From the NCBI RefSeq assembly GCF_030463535.1, contig NC_132878.1, forward strand, positions 91,963,007 to 92,027,006: a stretch of 64,000 bases of DNA. Direction: 5' to 3'. Made by a program: the position numbers and the translations under genes. Below, one piece after another: positions 54,101 through 63,988 of this stretch. How positions within the stretch are numbered: the stretch's first letter is position 1; each line of letters opens with the position of its first letter. A model generated the notes under the pieces. That model ran no database searches. It had not been told where the DNA came from and saw nothing but the letters and a program-made list of their open reading frames with translations. This DNA is from Salminus brasiliensis. Lineage: Eukaryota; Chordata; Actinopteri; Characiformes; Bryconidae.

Positions 54101-55523
54101 CCCAGATCTATGCACAACCCCATCCTAAAAATCACACTGAAGCTCAAAGAACCAGAAAGCTCTGCACAATGAACCACAATGATAAGCACATAAATCCCAG
54201 CTGTTTCAATCTATGGATTAGATCCCCGGAGGACAGTACAAGCCACGGAGACATTGAAAGAATGCCCTGAACACAAACGCTTGATGACCTAGCTCTGTCT
54301 ACTGGCCTGGAGCACAGCTAACAGCACTGATTCAAAATACCATCTTTTAAGCTGCACTCGACACATTTCTCAGTCTTAGCTGGGCTCGATGCAGTTGGCC
54401 ATGCTGCTCTATAAACACTAAAACCATCAATTTCATGCCCGGCCTCTGAAAACGCTCCAAACTGCTTCAAAGACATCAAACGAAATAAAAACTCATGGCT
54501 CATTAATGAGGAACTGAACCCAAAGTTTCGGCTGTTCTCCGGTTTTTCATTCGAAGAGAAATGCTTCCAGCATTAGAAAGTTTATGGGTGGTGTTTTTGC
54601 TAAAATGCAGATGGGGAGATGTGCCTCAGGTGAAAAATATCTGCTCCTTGAGACATTATCTTCAAAAAGATGACTGTGAATTATGCCATTAATAAGCTGC
54701 AACAGTACTACCATTCTGTTTCTGTGCTCAGCTACGCTGTATCGGACTATTAATTAAATGTCTTTTTTTAAGTGTGAATAATTTAAACTACAAAGTGGGG
54801 CGCAAAAGTACAAGAGATGCAATGATTTACAAAATCTATTAAATGCTATTCATAAAAACGGTGCGCTGGCATCAAGAAAACCCGTGAGCAGTGATAAAAG
54901 GTGACAAGTTCATAAAGCAGGACCTGTAGCTTTATTAACCTAAAAACTTTAGTGATGCAAACATGAAACTTCTGGTGCATTCAGACGCCAAAATACAGGG
55001 CTGACTGCCCATCGCTAGAGCTCTACTGGCTCCATGATAGCGCTGGGCAATATGAGGATAATTTTTAGTTTATTTTGTTGTCACATCGTGACCAAATATT
55101 GTGTATTGTGAAAAATATGCTATAATGCTCATTAAAACCCTTTTAATAGCAGCTAAAATTCGTGTTACTTGTACCTGGATACCTGAGACCAATATTCCTT
55201 TCCAGATGTGGATTTCTGAAATTAACCAATGTGTACCCCTAGAAAAGATTATACTTTTTTTAACTATATTGCAAAGGACTCCTTTGACCATATCGACTGA
55301 CCTAGGGTGATGTAAAATACTTTAACTAAATGTTAAAGTACCAATTATACTGAAACATTCTGTTTTACCAGCGGGAGAACCGGCACTGAAGAACCCGTTT
55401 AGAACTGTAGTACACACACATGCTAGCTATAGAAACCCTAATCACACACACTCACGCACATTCACCCACTATAAATCAGTTATTACACACCAGTAGACCA
55501 ACAACCACATATCAGTACACTCA

Positions 55524-55591
<68 letters not shown>

Positions 55592-56794
55592 AAGTGATCA
55601 GACTGCAGTGTTGTAAAGGAGCTGAGAGCTGATTGGTCAGGGAGGAGATCAGACTGGATTATTAGATATTAAACACTATAAAACAGTGATTTTAAGAAAA
55701 GTCTCGACTAAACTAAATCAGTCAGTCCAGAAAGTCTGATTATAGAAACTGATACTGAAAATAAAGGGATTTTACTGAACAGATTAATCAGCAGCTCATC
55801 TGATCTAAACTGTGTGACTGGATTCTTATTTATACAAACAAAAAGATTGGATCGGATCAGTATCAGCTGATACTGAACATTAAGTGACTGGGATTCAATT
55901 GGGAAGCACATAATCTGCTCTGGACATCCCTATTAAAACCTCTATTTAATCTACACTTATGTTTAATTTGGGTCTCAACAGTTCTTTATCTTTTGCTTAA
56001 GCCTTATTTATGATGATCCATTTATTTGTAAATTCTGACTATATCAGAGGGCACCGCCATCCTCAAGGGAGGGATGGTGCTGAGCGGTTGAAAGCCAAGT
56101 GTATTTTTCTTCATACCAACCTTATCTTCAATCTAAATTTCTTACACAAGCTGCCTCCAGTTTCCGCAGGCAAGGGAGTTTAAACGCAACCCTTTACTGT
56201 TTTAAAAGCAAGCGCCGTGCCTAATAATAATCAGAGTGCTGAGACACAGTTTAGCCCAAAGTCACTCTTCAGATCCGTAATTCCACATCTAAAACTCCAA
56301 GCCAAGGAACACAGCTACCAGATCCAGCCAGTAAACTGCTTGAAGTGCGAGCGTTTCGACGTCAGCCGTTATTATTCAATTCCACCTTGAAAAACAGTCC
56401 TACTTTCAAATAACGTCGTTTTTTAAAAGTGAAGCAGGATGTGAAATCACTGCCTTTCAACCCCGGCTTCCTGTGTGGTTATCCTGACAGCATTTAGACT
56501 GAATGTCAAGAATGCAGTCACCCGGCTGGCCAACGTTCAAATCTAGACAGGAAATTCAAACTGCACGCATGTGCAACGAACACCGGAGTCATCTTTTACA
56601 GCACACACCGCTTCGCTACAGCGCTGAACGCAGCGGACACGTAAACCTAAAGTTATGATGTGGATCAAATATTAAAAAGATCAATACTTACCCACAACCA
56701 TTAGCGTGAACTCGAAGCCGCGCTTTACGGACTTTCTGTAAACTTGGTTGGGGAGGCTTGCAAAGCCCACGTATCCCTCCAGGTTCTTCTGTTG
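34857..56794 (-). CDS. sept7: Septin 7, GTP-binding cytoskeletal protein (12 coding exons seen)
   Basis: Exons: 56794-56692, 51306-51200, 48899-48799, 47866-47732, 44714-44597, 43101-43009, 42548-42452, 42161-42110, 41733-41608, 37739-37604, 36091-35946, 34896-34857. They join in phase to 417 codons plus TAA. The first exon encodes [19 protein letters not shown] and the polybasic [10 protein letters not shown]. The P-loop is GESGLGKST in the second exon, DTPGFGD (G3) in the third and AKAD (G4) in the fifth. The C-terminal coiled coil is in exons 10-11 ([20 protein letters not shown] onward) and the end is [13 protein letters not shown]. This is septin 7 along its whole length. Septin 7 forms the core of septin hexamers/octamers with SEPT2- and SEPT6-group partners and acts in cytokinesis, cilia and cortical scaffolding. 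The start codon is unresolved: the QQKNLEG exon opens in phase 0 and has no upstream ATG of its own. Confidence 0.95.
34990..35480. repeat. Degenerate intronic tandem repeat (about 55-60 bp period)
   Basis: Recurring CAGTAATATAAATCTGTTTC and TATAAACTGGTTTCC variants with drifting spacing in the last septin 7 intron. Confidence 0.6.
36516..36611. repeat. Hairpin element: inverted repeat with GATAA runs
   Basis: GTTTGAACTTTTTATTAAGA at the left is the exact reverse complement of the right end; the arms continue as AAGAT repeats and meet around TTCCCACTGTGGGAC. Arms of about 33-38 bp. It lies in the septin 7 intron between the two coiled-coil exons. The central text matches the repeat end at 29536. 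Confidence 0.9.
36940..37440. repeat. Degenerate AT-rich intronic repeat
   Basis: Variants of GATACTAAGTCAA with a following TTGAG recur about every 40-60 bp; a TA run interrupts at 37140-37192. Confidence 0.5.
37765..38944. other. Intron of septin 7, nothing recognised
   Basis: No exon-like signals, RNA gene or clear repeat boundary. Confidence 0.3.
38945..39312. mobile_element. MITE-like element, family M1
   Basis: Shares GGCGTGGGCTAGAGGGGTAT, CTCCATCCAGTACTTTTGGG and the right end GTGTCCCAATACTTTTGTCC with the other M1 copies. Confidence 0.65.
39930..39978. repeat. GT microsatellite
   Basis: Imperfect GT run in a septin 7 intron. Confidence 0.9.
40490..41580. repeat. Long degenerate tandem repeat, AT-rich
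   Basis: About 1.1 kb built from drifting copies of TTGTAATTCTAAATTTGTAT and CTAAAGTAATTTTGGAAAT. Two stretches (40625-40800 and 40915-41070) are longer near-identical copies, so there is a higher-order step of about 290 bp. It ends about 30 bp from septin 7 exon 41733-41608. Confidence 0.75.
43560..43645. mobile_element. Fragment of a dispersed DNA element
   Basis: CCACCACCCAAATACTACCT and CATTAAAGAACAGGGTGAAA; related to 6300-6440. Followed by a compound CA/TA microsatellite (43640-43700). Confidence 0.45.
43970..44443. mobile_element. MITE-like element, family M1, with a SINE tail inserted
   Basis: Left end CTATGGACTATAAAAGTATT, right end GTGTCCACATATTTGGGCAT. Near 44205-44250 it contains AAGGATAAAGGTGCACGTAT and CACTGTACAGCG, the tail of SINE S1. 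Confidence 0.65.
45950..46010. repeat. CA microsatellite
   Basis: CA run in a septin 7 intron. Others are at 47690-47722 and 50168-50190. Confidence 0.95.
46640..47107. mobile_element. MITE-like element, family M1
   Basis: Internal GTGTGGGCTAGAGGGGTATA and GATGGAGCTCCATCCAATAC; right end CGTCCCAATATTTTTGTCC. Confidence 0.65.
50105..50340 (-). mobile_element. tRNA-derived SINE, family S1
   Basis: Minus-strand copy: a CA run, CCCGGAGCGGTGGGCAGCCA, the B-box-like GTATTGAACCCACAACCCTG and the head AGAGCTCTACCCGCTGAACC. Its 3' end is diverged. Confidence 0.7.
50805..51015 (-). mobile_element. SINE-like repeat, family S3, inverted copy
   Basis: GGGAGGGGCCATCCTACCCA, CCAATTATGCTCTCGAACTT and the head region ACTGGGATCAAACGCACG. 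Lies just downstream, in the gene's sense, of the septin 7 P-loop exon. Confidence 0.45.
52148..52450. mobile_element. MITE-like element, family M1
   Basis: The left end CACTGTATGGACAAAAGTAT followed by TGGGACACCTG is the best-preserved terminus of the family. The internal text CATCCATCATTCCAGAGAAC is shared. The right end is unclear. Confidence 0.65.
52451..55500. other. Large septin 7 intron, no further gene seen
   Basis: AT-rich intron sequence. No exon-like frame with splice borders and no RNA gene were found on either strand. Confidence 0.35.
55530..55591. repeat. CA microsatellite
   Basis: About 29 CA dinucleotides in a septin 7 intron. Confidence 0.95.
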
Positions 56795-57659
56795 CTGCAG
56801 GAAAGTCAGACAAACACTTTTGATCAATGGTTTTTTTTGGTTTTCTGATTTAGCTAATCTCCTGGCTTTCCACACCATTAAAACAAGCAGGACAGCCCTG
56901 TGCGAAGCACCGCAGGCTGTACATTCTCTTTCCGAACACAGAGGAGATAAAACGTGTTTACAATTCTTGCACAATTGTGTCACATTTTCAGGGCCATGTG
57001 TTGTGTTTAGTGTTTAAGCTGAGATACTCACTGCTATTTATTCAAATCCCAGCAACGTCCGGTACAGGCCAAAGTTAATGTGGTGAAACACAGCCGTCAA
57101 GTGATGGTTAGCATGTCCCACGGTCCGGAATGCAGCGTTTTTCCACGGGAAGAAATGAAATGGGGAAACGAGAGAGAAATATTAGTGTTGCAGCAGCATG
57201 ACTTATACAATAAAGCCAGACTGGAGACCAAGAGCAAACATCACTGCAATAAATTACGACTATAATGTAACTGAATGGTAAACAAGTTGACAATAATCAA
57301 AAGTAGGCTAGTGAGCTTTTTACGGCCTAGGCTGGAAGACTGTGCTCTATTAAAGTCGCTGTCTGACAAAAACTTTGTATGCCCAAAACAGCCTCTTCAG
57401 GAGCAGATAAAGGAAATTATATGGAAGTCAATGTAAAAGATTTATATATGGAGAATTTCTATTGGTCCATTTATCGAGAAACTCTGAGACAACGTAAAGA
57501 ACAACTTTCATACTATGTTATGTTAAAAGGTGAAAAACGCCAACATTTGAAATAAGGTTTCTGCATGATAGCATGGATGTGTAGAATCCTGTACTAATTA
57601 TATCAATATTCAGACACTTTGCACATTAAAATAACACAAAATAAGACATCCAGTACTCT

Positions 57660-59062
57660 TTAAAGGTAAGTTATTCAGTGTGGGTTTGGTGGGAAAGCTT
57701 CTTTCCAGTGAAAACAGAACAGACGTCTGAATGGTTCACAGTGGTGGTGACTGGAATTAGAGGTCTTGAAGAGTTTAATACTCCCGAAACCCCCTTATAC
57801 TGCAAGTTACAATATGAAATGATTATGAATAAGATGCTTTAAGACTGAATGAATGTTTGATCACATTTTATTGTGAAGGGATACATAAAAGGTGTTCTTA
57901 AACAAAACAGTCCCTAAAGAAATGTTGACTATTAAGATTTACCACTATTTTACTACCCTCAGAATTACATAGGGACAGTAATCAAAAGCCTATATTTGAG
58001 CTGTAGACAGATAACGGTCAGATATTCTGCACTGTTTACTGCACTCTCAACCATTGACAAATCAGTGGAATTTCCCTTTAATAAACCCCACCACAGCTAA
58101 AATGAATGAAAGCTAACGAGTAGGGTTTGGTTATCTAATGTGCACAATGCTAAATGCCATCTACTAGTGTTCATCCACTGTAAGAAACGTAAGCAGGTAT
58201 ACAGTTGTTAAAGTCACTGCTGTGGATCTGAAGGCACAGAGAACAGAGATGAGTTCAGATGATACTCAACAGCAAAATCAGCAGGCGGTCACCCAGCAAA
58301 ACCTCCTGTTCCGCTCTGCCTGCTCCCTTAATGTCAGCAGCATCATTTGTTCTGCATGCTAGTTCACATTACTCTGAAAATAAATCTCTTCACTGGGTCT
58401 CCGGCAATGTTCATCAGATGACAGTGTTCAACATTTAGAAAGAGCAACATTAGAAACTATAAGTGTGAAAAAGAGATTGGGTAATTTGACCAATATATAT
58501 ATATTTTTTTACCCGTATGCTCAAAAGCAACTGGTTTATTTACCCCGTCCCCTACAAGCTTTCATTCACTGTAACAATTTCTCTCATTTTTAACATAATT
58601 AAGTCATTCGGAGCAAGTTCGGCATGAAATCTACCAAAGCAGAATGGCTGGAATCAGACGTCTGAAGAGTTGGATGTCTCTTAAAACTCCCTCACAGAAA
58701 ATTATTGTATTAAATTGTTATGAATAACATGCCTCATGCCTGGGACACTGTTTAAATATAGTTTTGAGATCTAATTTTGGCCTAAAATACATATATTTTT
58801 GAACATACTCACAGTGGAGGGATACAAGCACTGCGGTTTTACGCAAAATAGTCCCTAAATATAGTTTTGAGATCTGATTTTGGCCTAAAAATACATATAT
58901 TTTTGAACATACTCACAGTGGAGGGATACAAGCACTGCGGTTTTACGCAAAATAGTCCCTAAATATAGTTTTGAGATCAAATTTTGGCCTAAAATACATA
59001 TATTTTTGAACATACTCACAGTGGAGGGATACAAGCACTGCGGTTTTACGCAAAATAGTCCC
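57660..59062. repeat. Dispersed-repeat mosaic with a 103-bp tandem triplication
   Basis: 57660-57800 and 58600-58760 are two copies of a longer dispersed repeat (GTTCACAGTGGTGG in the first, AATCAGACGTCTGAAGAGTT in the second). From 58754 its end is triplicated: AAATATAGTTTTGAGATC starts at 58754, 58857 and 58961, steps of 103 and 104 bp, ending near 59062. Each copy contains CACAGTGGAGGGATACAAGC. In reverse complement the unit resembles the repeat at 23815-24035. Confidence 0.85.
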
Positions 59063-60042
59063 TGAAGAAGAATAGTCCCCAATTTTAAAATGAGCAATAT
59101 CAGAAAGTTTGGCTAATTGGCATCAGGACATCATAAAAACACTAGAAATCAATAGATTTATTTACAGAAGAATATGTCAGCAATGACATTTTGATTATGT
59201 GAATTTATGAACGTGAAAGTGAACAGTGTATGACAGCATTATGGCAAATAATAAAGGTGGGCAATATGACCATATTTCAACTATTCTGAGCATACTATGG
59301 ACATTATCATAGCTTAAAGGGCATATCATAAAGGGTGTAGTTAACTAATCCTGTTTAACTGGATGATATGTAGCAAATTATGGGACTTATTTGGGATAAA
59401 TCTGGGAAAAGTTGGACACTATAGGATTATTATAGCCATGTATCGAGTATTTAAGCCAGAGCCGATATTGGCACTCTGTATCATCATATATTTATTACTG
59501 GTATCGGAAGGAAAAACTGCTACTGATCCAAAATAAATGGATATTTCAGAGAAAATTAAGATTACAGCTGAAAACCTGGTGACATACACACATACACACC
59601 ACTGGCCTGGCAGAGACAGTACTGTTAGCTATGGGCAGCTATAGGCAGCTATGGGCAGCTATGGGCAGCTATGGGCGGATGGATACTGAATATACGTAAT
59701 TGTATAAATACACAAAATATAGCTATAAACATAACAAACCAGCACTTTATCAACACTAAATATTTACTTTAAACAGTAATCGAAATATCTGTGTGTTTAA
59801 TAAAAACTAATCACAGAAAAGAACTAGAAAAGATAGCAAATACGTGTGTATAAGAGGGACTACTTTTCCTTCCGCCCTCGCTATTTCTTTCTCTGTGTGT
59901 GTGTTTTATGAGTATGAGATTGTGAAAGTTGTGTAAATGCAGTTTACAGCTCTAATGTATTGATATTGATTAGTGGTTATAAAAGATTTATGTTTGTAGT
60001 GGAAATGATGATAAAAAATAAGCTAATTGAGGTGGATGTTGG
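59063..60042. other. Non-coding, upstream part of the first septin 7 intron
   Basis: AT-rich. An 11-bp repeat, GGGCAGCTATG, occurs about five times at 59629-59680. Nothing else recognised. Confidence 0.4.
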
Positions 60043-60163
60043 CTATGTTGTTCGAATTGTCCGTTCCACCTTAAATGGTGCAGCAGTTACATTGCGGCGC
60101 CACAGGCGCCGCAATGTAACTGCTGCACCATTTAAGGTGGAACGGACAATTCGAACAACATAG
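60043..60163. repeat. Perfect 121-bp palindrome
   Basis: The left arm starts CTATGTTGTTCGAATTGTCC and ends TTACATTGCGGCGCC; the right arm is its exact reverse complement, ending AATTCGAACAACATAG. The arms are 59 bp with only ACA (60102-60104) between them. It lies about 350 bp inside the gene from the candidate septin 7 5' exon. A frame of 67 codons crosses it but is a by-product of the fold. Confidence 0.97.
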
Positions 60164-60516
60164 GCCCTAACGTCGCTTCAGACACAAATACAGCTATCTA
60201 ACACCGCTCATTTTCCCCCACACTGCCACAACACGAAGCCATGACACTACTTCAACGCCCAGCACCCCTTAAACCCCGACATTAGTCACCGTTGTCTCGT
60301 TTCAGCCCGTTTTTTCGCTAACGTTACTGAGCGCAATGACACATGAGGGAAAAAATGCACAGGAAATGCCTCACTACGGTCTGTCTCCACCTAAAGCTCA
60401 CCAAAATCCGCCTAAAACAACCAAGCCGTCGGTCTGAAACGCGGACGGCACGACTGCCGACGGTTAAAGTGCACATTCGTGCTGTTTTTGTGTGTTTATC
60501 TGGCCGGAGCTCTTAC

Positions 60517-60620
60517 CCATCCCGCCGCTCAGATCCGCTCCTAGTAACCGATCACTGCCGAGGCGACATTCCCCACAGACCACTTCCGTACAAATCGCTA
60601 CGTACTCTACGCAGCTTCGG
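60517..60620 (-). promoter_or_regulatory. Candidate septin 7 first exon and core promoter
   Basis: On the minus strand a GC-rich stretch carries TACGGAAGTGG (an ETS-type site) near 60580-60591, then a short upstream frame (ATG at about 60566), then GGCGGGATGG followed by GTAAGAG. That is a strong donor with exon end at 60517 and ATG at 60520. The exon would leave phase 1, but the next coding exon needs phase 0, so this is either a 5' UTR exon or the model lacks a small exon. No other CpG-rich start region lies in the 57-60 kb stretch. Confidence 0.5.
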
Positions 60621-60740
60621 GCCGCCTGAGTGGGGGGAGGCCGGCGGGAAGTGCGTAGAGCGCGTTGGTGAATAGCCAACGACAAGAATTTGAATCTCGC
60701 GATGCGCGGAGATAAAATCAGAAGTATTTAGATCCGGAGA

Positions 60741-60783
60741 GGGGGGGGGGGGTGTAGGGGGGGTGTAGGGGGGGGGGGGGGGG
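60741..60783 (+). repeat. Poly-G tract
   Basis: Runs of 12, 7 and 16 or more G separated by TGTA. It could form a G-quadruplex on the plus strand. It lies between the septin 7 5' exon and the satellite. Confidence 0.9.
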
Positions 60784-60814
60784 CTAACACCTACCTCATC
60801 ATATCTCACTGCTT

Positions 60815-62037
60815 TACCATCTACTGTAATCTTTACTGTAGTTATTCTTGCTTAGTAAAAGTATAAATGCATATACATTATTAATTATTAATATATATAA
60901 ATTATTATTAATATTATTTTCATTATTAATGAGAGAGAGCACGAGAGAGCCCTCTCTAAAAGTCCAGGGTCTCACTTCACCATCTACTGTAATCCTTACT
61001 GTAGTTATTCTTGCTTAGTAAAAGTATAAATGCATATACATTATTAATTATTAATATATATAAATTATTATTAATATTATTTTCATTATTAATGAGAGAG
61101 AGCACGAGAGAGCCCTCTCTAAAAGTCCAGGGTCTCACTTCACCATCTACTGTAATCTTTACTGTAGTTATTCTTGCTTAGTAAAAGTATAAATGCATAT
61201 ACATTATTAATTATTAATATATATATAAATTATTATTAATATTATTTTCATTATTAATGAGAGAGAGCACGAGAGAGCCCTCTCTAAAAGTCCAGGGTCT
61301 CACTTCACCATCTACTGTAATCCTTACTGTAGTTATTCTTGCTTAGTAAAAGTATAAATGCATATACATTATTAATTATTAATATATATAAATTATTATT
61401 AATATTATTTTCATTATTAATGAGAGAGAGCACGAGAGAGCCCTCTCTAAAAGTCCAGGGTCTCACTTCACCATCTACTGTAATCCTTACTGTAGTTATT
61501 CTTGCTAAGTAAAAGTATAAATGCATATACATTATTAATTATTAATATATATAAATTATTATTAATATTATTTTCATTATTAATGAGAGAGAGCATGAGA
61601 GAGCCCTCTCTAAAAGTCCAGGGTCTCACTTCACCATCTACTGTAATCCTTACTGTAGTTATTCTTGCTTAGTAAAAGTATAAATGCATATACATTATTA
61701 ATTATTAATATATATAAATTATTATTAATATTATTTTCATTATTAATGAGAGAGAGCATGAGAGAGCCCTCTCTAAAAGTCCCCACACCCCCTAAAATTA
61801 TAAACCCACTCCAGCACAGCATTCAGCAGTGTGTAATACACACACTCCACACTGAGGCCTGATCTGACCAGCGCCTCCTGAGCCATACTGGTCATTTCAC
61901 CTGTCCAAACATCTGACCCAGTAAGCAAGGTAACACCTACCTCACCATATCTCACTGCTTCATCGTCTACTGTAATCCTTACTGTAGTTATTCTTGCTTA
62001 GTAAAAGTATATATACATATATAAGCATGCATATACA

Positions 62038-62110
<73 letters not shown>

Positions 62111-62290
62111 AAATTATTATTATTATTATTATTATTATGAGAGAGAGAGAGAGAGAGAGAGAATGTAAATCATTAAATTCATTTACAAATTCATAAAAAC
62201 CCTCTCTAAAAGTCTAGGGTCCTGCTTCACCATCTACTGTAATCCTTACTGTAGTTATTCTTGCTTAGTAAAAGTATATATACATATATA
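60815..62290. repeat. Satellite of about 163 bp, six tight copies plus two diverged
   Basis: CTACTGTAATC begins in turn at about 60821, 60985, 61145, 61311, 61473 and 61637, steps of 160-166 bp. Each unit has TAGTAAAAGTATAAATGCAT, an AT-rich dyad (ATTATTAATATATATAAATT) and GAGAGAGAGCACGAGAGAGC. Copies differ by only a few bases. Two diverged starts follow at about 61971 and 62234, separated by CT, TA, ATT and GA microsatellites (62037-62161). Confidence 0.95.
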
Positions 62291-62317
62291 AGCATATTAT
62301 TATTACATTATTTATAA

Positions 62318-62339
62318 ATAATATATTACGATTATTATT

Positions 62340-62377
<38 letters not shown>
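62318..62377. repeat. ATT/AAT microsatellite
   Basis: Trinucleotide run between the diverged satellite copy and the GT run. Confidence 0.9.
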
Positions 62378-62378
<1 letters not shown>

Positions 62379-62489
62379 TCAGCTACTCTGAATCTCTGAT
62401 ATACAGCGAAAGAGAGAGAGAAAGAAAGATGGAAAAAAGAGAAAACATAAAAATACAGATGCAAATAAATAAACAAAGTAAAGTCGTGG

Positions 62490-62490
62490 G

Positions 62491-62551
<61 letters not shown>
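62490..62551. repeat. GT microsatellite
   Basis: About 30 GT dinucleotides. Confidence 0.95.
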
Positions 62552-62552
<1 letters not shown>

Positions 62553-63180
62553 CTGAGCAATAGTGTGTCTGATCAGTTGTAAAGGAGCAGACATCTCCAT
62601 CTTTAAATTCTCATTAAACATTTCTGCTGAACTGTTTATTTACTAAACATCACCAGAACAATCAGTCTGATATCGGCTGATATTGATTACCAAAGATCCT
62701 GTTCAAAATTCATCCTCCTCAGATCTCCCTTTCAGGTCCACACAAATAATAAAAATACTATGAATATAAACACATCAGATCATAAGATATTCTGGGGTTG
62801 GATGCTCCTCCAAGTGACAAATACCCACCAGCTGCTGTCTGTCTGTACATCAGTATACGACACATATTGATTATTTTCTTTACACACTTTTCATTTCAGT
62901 CTGCATTTTGCGTCTCTCGATTTCTTAAACGTACAAATTAATATTTTACTTTGAAAGAAAAAACATGTATGTTAGTATTCTTAGCAATTCCAGTTTTCGT
63001 GTTTAATTTGCTTGAAGTTTAATTGATGAAGACTTTTATTTCTGTTAATCATGACTTGAAATATAAACGTATTGTGTAGTACTGAAATGTAATAATGGAT
63101 TATTTTGATATTCAATTTTTGTTTAAATAACAAAGCAATAAAAAAGCGCTGTTAATTACAAAATTAGAGAAAATTAAAAT
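62552..63180. other. Intergenic, nothing recognised
   Basis: AT-rich sequence without coding or RNA features between the microsatellites and the slc25a32 upstream region. Confidence 0.3.
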
Positions 63181-63188
63181 TTTCTTTT

Positions 63189-63378
63189 CAAAAATAATTT
63201 GTAAAAAAAAAAAAAATTTGTAAAAAAAAATAATTTGTAAAAAAAATAATTTGTAAAAAAAAAAATTTGTAAAAAAAATAATTTGTAAAAAAAATTTTTG
63301 TAAAAAAAAATAATTTGTAAAAAAAATAATTTGTAAAAAAAAATAATTTGTAAAAAAAAATAATTTGTAAAAAAAAAG
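63189..63378. repeat. Short tandem array, AATAATTTGTAAAAAA type
   Basis: About 11-12 copies of a 15-19 bp A-rich unit containing TTTGTAAAAAA. Length changes are confined to the A runs. Frames across it (many Phe and Tyr on the minus strand) are by-products. Confidence 0.9.
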
Positions 63379-63519
63379 CATTTATCTGTCAAAAATATGC
63401 ATTTAGAGTCGCTAACACGATTTCAAAACGTAAAAAAAAAACTTTTTTACTTGTTTTACATGTAAACAATGTAATAAAACATAAACATGCACATACTATG
63501 ATTTACACTGACTCTATTA

Positions 63520-63816
63520 AAGACGCCACACGCAGCGAGGGGGGACTCTTATTTTGAAGAGTGCGCTCGCTTCACTAGGGGCTTCCCTGCGTTCAGCGTG
63601 TGTGACAGCAGGTCCAGTATTGACAGGAAGGTCACGATGCGGCTGATCACACGCGTCCAGCTGAAACGTGGGTCTGGAGCTGGACTGCTGATGAAGTGAT
63701 CAGACGGTAAAAGAGGCATCTAGTGATCTACTGGACCCGCAGCTTCGTGTGGGGAGGCTTAGTTAGCGAACCGGCCGCGTTAGTGTGGAGGCGTGTGTTC
63801 ACCTTTAGCCGGAAGC
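63520..63816 (+). promoter_or_regulatory. Promoter/5' UTR region of slc25a32
   Basis: GC content rises sharply after AT-rich DNA. CCGGAAGC at 63810-63817 is an ETS/GABP (NRF-2)-type core overlapping the start codon, common in promoters of nuclear mitochondrial genes. No TATA box was seen. Confidence 0.5.
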
Positions 63817-63988
63817 ATGAGCTCCCCGTCCAGCTCCACATCCAGCACTGCTGCGGCCTCAGTACCGGGACACATCCAGCGACTCTTCAGCCATGTGAGG
63901 GTGGAGAACCTGGCCGCAGGGCTTAGTGGAGGCGTGGTGTCAACCATGGTGCTGCACCCTTTAGACCTGGTGAAGATCAGGTTTGCAG
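63817..63988 (+). CDS. slc25a32: Mitochondrial folate/FAD carrier, exon 1 (partial gene)
   Basis: The ATG is at 63817 and the exon ends in GCAG|GTGAGC at 63988, phase 1; the rest lies beyond the window. The 57 residues start with a Ser-rich, poorly conserved leader, then [20 protein letters not shown] (start of transmembrane helix 1) and [11 protein letters not shown], which contains the carrier signature PxDxVK. The match to SLC25A32 runs from HVR-EN to KIRFA. The family sits in the inner mitochondrial membrane with six helices in three repeats; SLC25A32 transports folate and/or FAD into the matrix. It is head to head with septin 7, ATG regions about 3.3 kb apart, separated by the satellite. 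The a or b fish paralogue cannot be decided. Confidence 0.85.

Noticed and set aside
59960-60163. 67-codon frame across the palindrome
   Set aside because: The second half merely mirrors the first; there is no homology or transcript evidence.
63112-63381. Phe/Tyr-rich frame upstream of slc25a32
   Set aside because: It arises from the A-rich tandem array and has no homology.
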